DNA from: CAWGCA01 sp963820955
GTDB lineage: Bacteria; Pseudomonadota; Gammaproteobacteria; Chromatiales; Chromatiaceae
Direction: 5' to 3'
DNA: 64,000 nt
Assembly: GCA_963820955.1 (NCBI GenBank)
Contig: CAWGCA010000047.1
Location: 1 to 64,000, forward strand
The notes beneath the pieces were generated by a model that was given only the letters and a program-made list of their open reading frames with translations, had not been told where the DNA came from and did not search any database. This document shows, one piece after another, positions 61,323 through 64,000 of the stretch. The position numbers and the translations under genes were made by a program. Numbering within the stretch: the first letter of the stretch is position 1; every line of letters begins with the position of its first letter.

Positions 61323-62095
61323 GGATTTTCCTCCGTTGCGGAAAGGGCTCTCTTCAGCCCGGTGCCTAAAGAAGATTAACTTGACTGCGACACTGGGTTA
61401 TTACACGAATCTGCAGGCGCTAGACTGCCGGAGATTTAGAATTCGATAAGATACTCTTATTCATCTTGTCTCGCCATATAAAAGCCCCTATTAATTGATC
61501 GAACTTTCCGATGTCGGCATAGAGTTGATATATGCGTCAAACGGGTACTCCGGGATGCTGTTATTTAGCAAACGAATGGTAAGCCGCCAGACCATAAAAC
61601 CTGCCCGAGGATTTGATATTGGATTGATGATGCCTAATATTTCGAAACAACATACCGATGGTTTGTGTTTCAAGCTTACGTCACGGTCGCCGGATGTTCA
61701 GACCAAAACCGATCCGGGTAAAAAGGTTCAGGCTAGGTGGCGTAGACGAAACACCGATACGTTAACTCCATGTTGAATCCCCAACCGATCTGTAAACCGC
61801 AGCATCTAGAATCTAAGGTTGAGGGAGCTCTTCAACCAACAGATCTGAAAAACGAAATTGATAGATATATTAGCTTCAGCGTTTATCAGGAACAGCTATG
61901 CACTCTGTCTCAAGTCCTGCATAAGCTCTGGGATGATTCAGGTTTGTTCCGGAACAGACACGCGTAAACCGGCAGTGGTGCTGACAGGTTGCAGGATTTT
62001 CTTGAGATTCCCCTAGTCTCCTGGCAAGGTTCAAATGCTAAGGTATATAGGTCAAGCGTATCGATTATTAGATGATGAGAACATCAGGAGGAAAT
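61323..62095. other. 773-bp region upstream of qmoA and before the second mlaC-like gene
   Basis: No gene can be supported. Open frames at 61495-61776 and 61770-61967 have no homology that I recognise. A GGGCT/AGCCC hairpin (61346-61361) is in the qmoA leader. The sequence is more AT-rich than its neighbours, so it may hold the promoters for qmoA (minus) and the mlaC-like gene (plus) and unidentified DNA. Confidence 0.55.
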
Positions 62096-62722
62096 ATGAG
62101 GGGTAAACTTATTCTGGCCATGGTTTTAGCGGGCGTTGTCAGCGGAGTCGCGACGGCCAGGCCTTATGATTCAACCGGGTATGCACCCTATGGGGTCGAG
62201 CAACAGGTTAAGAAGCGGGGGCCGTCGGCCATCCTTAAGCGTGGCCTGGATAGATTGATTGCCTTTGCAGGTCAGGACAGCCGACCATCCAAGAAACAGG
62301 TCGCTGGATTTTTAGATCAAGAGATCGCGCCATATTTTGATTTTGCGTACATGGCTCGATGGGTGGCCGGTCGGACCTGGCGGAGCATGACCCCAGCCCA
62401 TAGAGTGCGGCTCGAGCAGCGGTTACAGCGTGATTTTTTGGGTACCCTGGCTCAACGACTCACCAGTTTTAGCGGGCAACAGGTGCGGGTTTTACGTCCC
62501 CGGATGAGAGAAGGCAACGAGGTTGATGTTGCGGTTGCGGTTCAGAATCCCGGTGGCTACCCGGCACGGTTGAATTTTCGTTTTTATCGGTCTAACGATG
62601 GTTGGAAGGTATTCGATGTTTCCGCCAACGGCAACAGTGCAGTTGCCTATTACCGCCAGAATTTTAGACAAATGATGCGGCGGGGGATGGTCACAGGCCC
62701 AGGGTTTACCGGTGGACGTTAG
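62096..62722 (+). CDS. second MlaC-like periplasmic protein
   Basis: The 208-residue protein has a signal sequence (about 1-22) and a MlaC-type body: EIAPYFDFAYMARWVAGRTWRS, YPARLNFRFYRSNDGWKVFDV and SAVAYYRQNFRQMM. It follows AGGAGG and a strong terminator ends it. It is distinct in sequence from the copy at 23280-23960. Without other mla genes nearby it may carry a different lipid or hydrophobic molecule. Confidence 0.82.
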   Translation: MRGKLILAMVLAGVVSGVATARPYDSTGYAPYGVEQQVKKRGPSAILKRGLDRLIAFAGQDSRPSKKQVAGFLDQEIAPYFDFAYMARWVAGRTWRSMTPAHRVRLEQRLQRDFLGTLAQRLTSFSGQQVRVLRPRMREGNEVDVAVAVQNPGGYPARLNFRFYRSNDGWKVFDVSANGNSAVAYYRQNFRQMMRRGMVTGPGFTGGR

Positions 62723-62750
62723 TCTCGCTTGAACCGATGTTGTTACCTGC

Positions 62751-62781
62751 AGGGGGCCGGGTTATCCGGACCCCCTTTTTT
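62751..62781 (+). terminator. rho-independent terminator after the second mlaC-like gene
   Basis: AGGGGG...CGG pairs with CCG...CCCCCT (62751-62775), followed by six T. Confidence 0.9.
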
Positions 62782-62798
62782 ATTCCTCAGGAGTTGAG

Positions 62799-63332
62799 AT
62801 GAGCAAGGAATCCGGGCCGGCCGAGAGCAGTACCCGACGTTTCGGCAAAGGCATGATCGTGGGCGCCTGGGTGTTGCTGCTCGCACTTCTCACGCTGGCT
62901 TTTCATTCCATCCTTGAGCGCCAGAAAAATCCAAACAGGACGCCGGTAGGCCAGGTTGATGCGCAAGGCGTACGTCAGGTGGTCCTGGAGCGTAACCGCG
63001 CCGGCCATTACGTCGCGAACGGTTTTATCAATGGATCCCAGGTCACCTTTCTGCTCGATACGGGTGCAACGGATGTAGCAGTGTCAGCGGATTTAGCATC
63101 CCGCCTTGGACTCGAAAAGGGGCTGCCTTTCGTCAGTCAGACAGCCAATGGAACCGTGACCTCCTGGCGTACACATTTAGATGAGGTGCGGATTGGATCA
63201 ATCACGCTTACCGGTATTCGGGCCAGTATTCTGCCCAGTATGACCGGCATGGAGGTGCTGCTGGGTATGAGTTTCCTCAAGCAGCTTGAACTCGTTCAGC
63301 GGGGAGGGACCCTGACGTTACGTCAGTATTGA
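62799..63332 (+). CDS. retropepsin-like aspartic protease (TIGR02281 type)
   Basis: The 177-residue protein has one N-terminal membrane helix (about 18-40) and a periplasmic retropepsin-like domain. The active Asp87 lies in FLLDTGATDVAVS, the D-T-G motif. A single domain of this type must pair to form an active site. The family is widespread in proteobacteria and its substrates are unknown. ATG 62799 follows CAGGAG. Confidence 0.88.
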   Translation: MSKESGPAESSTRRFGKGMIVGAWVLLLALLTLAFHSILERQKNPNRTPVGQVDAQGVRQVVLERNRAGHYVANGFINGSQVTFLLDTGATDVAVSADLASRLGLEKGLPFVSQTANGTVTSWRTHLDEVRIGSITLTGIRASILPSMTGMEVLLGMSFLKQLELVQRGGTLTLRQY

Positions 63333-63379
63333 TGGGTCGAGCCGAGAAGCGGCGCCGTTAGGCGCCGCCGCCGGCACTA

Positions 63380-63850
63380 TCAGAGCAAGGTATCTTTCAG
63401 CGCCTTAAGAGCGCTTACTTTTATTACCGTGGTGGCAGGTTTGGCTGCGATTTTAATCGCTTCACCGGTGGCAGGATTACGACCCATGCGCGCTTTACGC
63501 GCCGGTTTTTTCACCCGTCGGATCTTGACTCCGGTCTCGGGGATCGAGAAATCACCGGAACCCCGTCGCTGCATGTGGCGTTGGATCAACTTGCCGAGTT
63601 CAGCAAAAACATCTGCAATCTGCTTGCGACTCAAGTCGGTCTGCTCGGCAATCTCCTGAAGGATTTGGGTTTTGGTTTGCCGATTGGCAATGGACCTTAA
63701 CTTTTCCGGTGCAGCGCTGCTAGTTCTTGCTGCAGCTTTCTTTCTGGCGGGGGCGGCTTTTTTGGTTACAACTTTTTTCCTAGCTGTCGGCGCCTTTTTT
63801 ACGCTGGTTTTTTTCGCTGTCTTTTTGGCGGCTTTCTTCTTAACGGCCAT
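63380..63850 (-). CDS. HU-like DNA-binding protein with a Lys/Ala-rich tail
   Basis: The 156-residue protein has a low-complexity N-terminus (residues 1-50, repeats of KKAAKKTAKK type). An HU/IHF domain (about 56-150) follows with ILQEIAEQTDLSRKQIADVF and the DNA-arm consensus GRNPATGEAIKIAAKP. The tail resembles histone H1-like extensions. It probably compacts or bends DNA. AT-rich sequence follows at 63851-64000 and should hold its promoter. Confidence 0.9.
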   Translation of the reverse strand: MAVKKKAAKKTAKKTSVKKAPTARKKVVTKKAAPARKKAAARTSSAAPEKLRSIANRQTKTQILQEIAEQTDLSRKQIADVFAELGKLIQRHMQRRGSGDFSIPETGVKIRRVKKPARKARMGRNPATGEAIKIAAKPATTVIKVSALKALKDTLL

Positions 63851-64000
63851 ATAACACTCCTAAGGTTTGGAAGGGAAGGTCCGCGGTAAACATAGCATAG
63901 AATTTCATTTTGCCAACCAAAAAGTGCTGAAAACACAGGATATTTTAGAAATAATATTAAAAAAGTTAATTTTTTCCAGTTTTTTACGCTATTTTTGAGA
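63851..64000. other. AT-rich upstream region of the HU-like gene
   Basis: The last 150 bases are unusually AT-rich (AATATTAAAAAAGTTAATTTT near 63950) and show no open frame of interest. They can be the promoter of the HU-like gene or the start of another gene beyond the window. Confidence 0.5.

Noticed and set aside
61495..61967. two short plus-strand frames upstream of the second mlaC-like gene
   Set aside because: No homology, no good ribosome site, and unusual composition; not supported as genes.
1..64000. search for CRISPR arrays, rRNA, tRNA, riboswitches of known type and prophage genes
   Set aside because: I found no regularly spaced repeats, no tRNA-like T-loop outside genes, no rRNA, no recognisable known riboswitch core and no phage structural or integrase gene.

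Overview
The window reads as a gammaproteobacterial chromosome, most likely a sulfur-oxidising member of the Chromatiales/Sedimenticolaceae type. Two gene orders point to Gammaproteobacteria: argH-algZ-algR-hemC-hemD-hemX-hemY, and dprA-smg-topA with lysM divergent from def-fmt-rsmB-(ntrYX)-trkA-trkH. The dissimilatory APS reductase (aprBA) and a Qmo-type electron-transfer complex point to sulfur oxidation through APS. No sulfate-reduction or oxidation partner genes (sat, dsr) lie in the window, so the direction of the pathway is inferred. The taxonomic placement rests on gene content and not on a marker-gene phylogeny.

Layout. 1-1.7 kb is decayed: a Rieske oxygenase pseudogene with several frameshifts lies next to a PAS-GGDEF gene cut off at the start of its GGDEF domain. 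1.9-13.9 kb holds housekeeping genes: a MazG-type pyrophosphohydrolase, a HIT protein, argH, the AlgZ/AlgR two-component pair, the haem genes hemCDXY, a ferredoxin-flavin reductase and a ParA ATPase. 13.9-25.2 kb holds ubiD, prlC, a GIDE-domain membrane protein, an acyltransferase, lemA, a gamma-carbonic-anhydrase-like protein, a frameshifted aroE, hemB, a thioredoxin, an mlaC homologue, tsaC and purE. 25.3-26.2 kb holds a secreted protein with a tandem repeat, followed by a short non-autonomous palindromic element with perfect terminal inverted repeats.

26.2-43.5 kb is the topA-smg-dprA / lysM // def-fmt-rsmB block, which runs into ntrYX, trkA-trkH and an SLC13 transporter with RCK_C domains. 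43.6-49.6 kb has an ECF sigma factor, an orphan NtrC-family regulator, a YqaA protein, a stand-alone RlmK-like methyltransferase and small conserved proteins.

49.6-61.4 kb is the sulfur locus. aprBA sits behind a long, hairpin-rich leader. It is followed by a co-directional block (YkgJ cysteine-cluster protein, CBS-domain protein, ArsB/NhaD-like permease, VOC protein), then by a convergent qmoA-qmoB-hdrC-hdrB operon. Here the membrane subunit QmoC is replaced by soluble HdrC/HdrB homologues. My working model is that AprBA interconverts sulfite + AMP and APS, Qmo/Hdr proteins handle its electrons, and the permease with its CBS partner may move the sulfate product or balance ions. Only the first part follows from family knowledge. 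The window ends with a second mlaC homologue, a retropepsin-like protease and an HU-like protein with a Lys/Ala-rich tail.

I saw no rRNA, tRNA, CRISPR array, complete insertion sequence or prophage. Other unexplained structure includes a dispersed multi-hairpin repeat (2324-2412 and 20529-20677), hairpins in the aprBA/thioredoxin divergent region, and an NtrX that lacks the usual ATPase and sigma-54 contact motifs.
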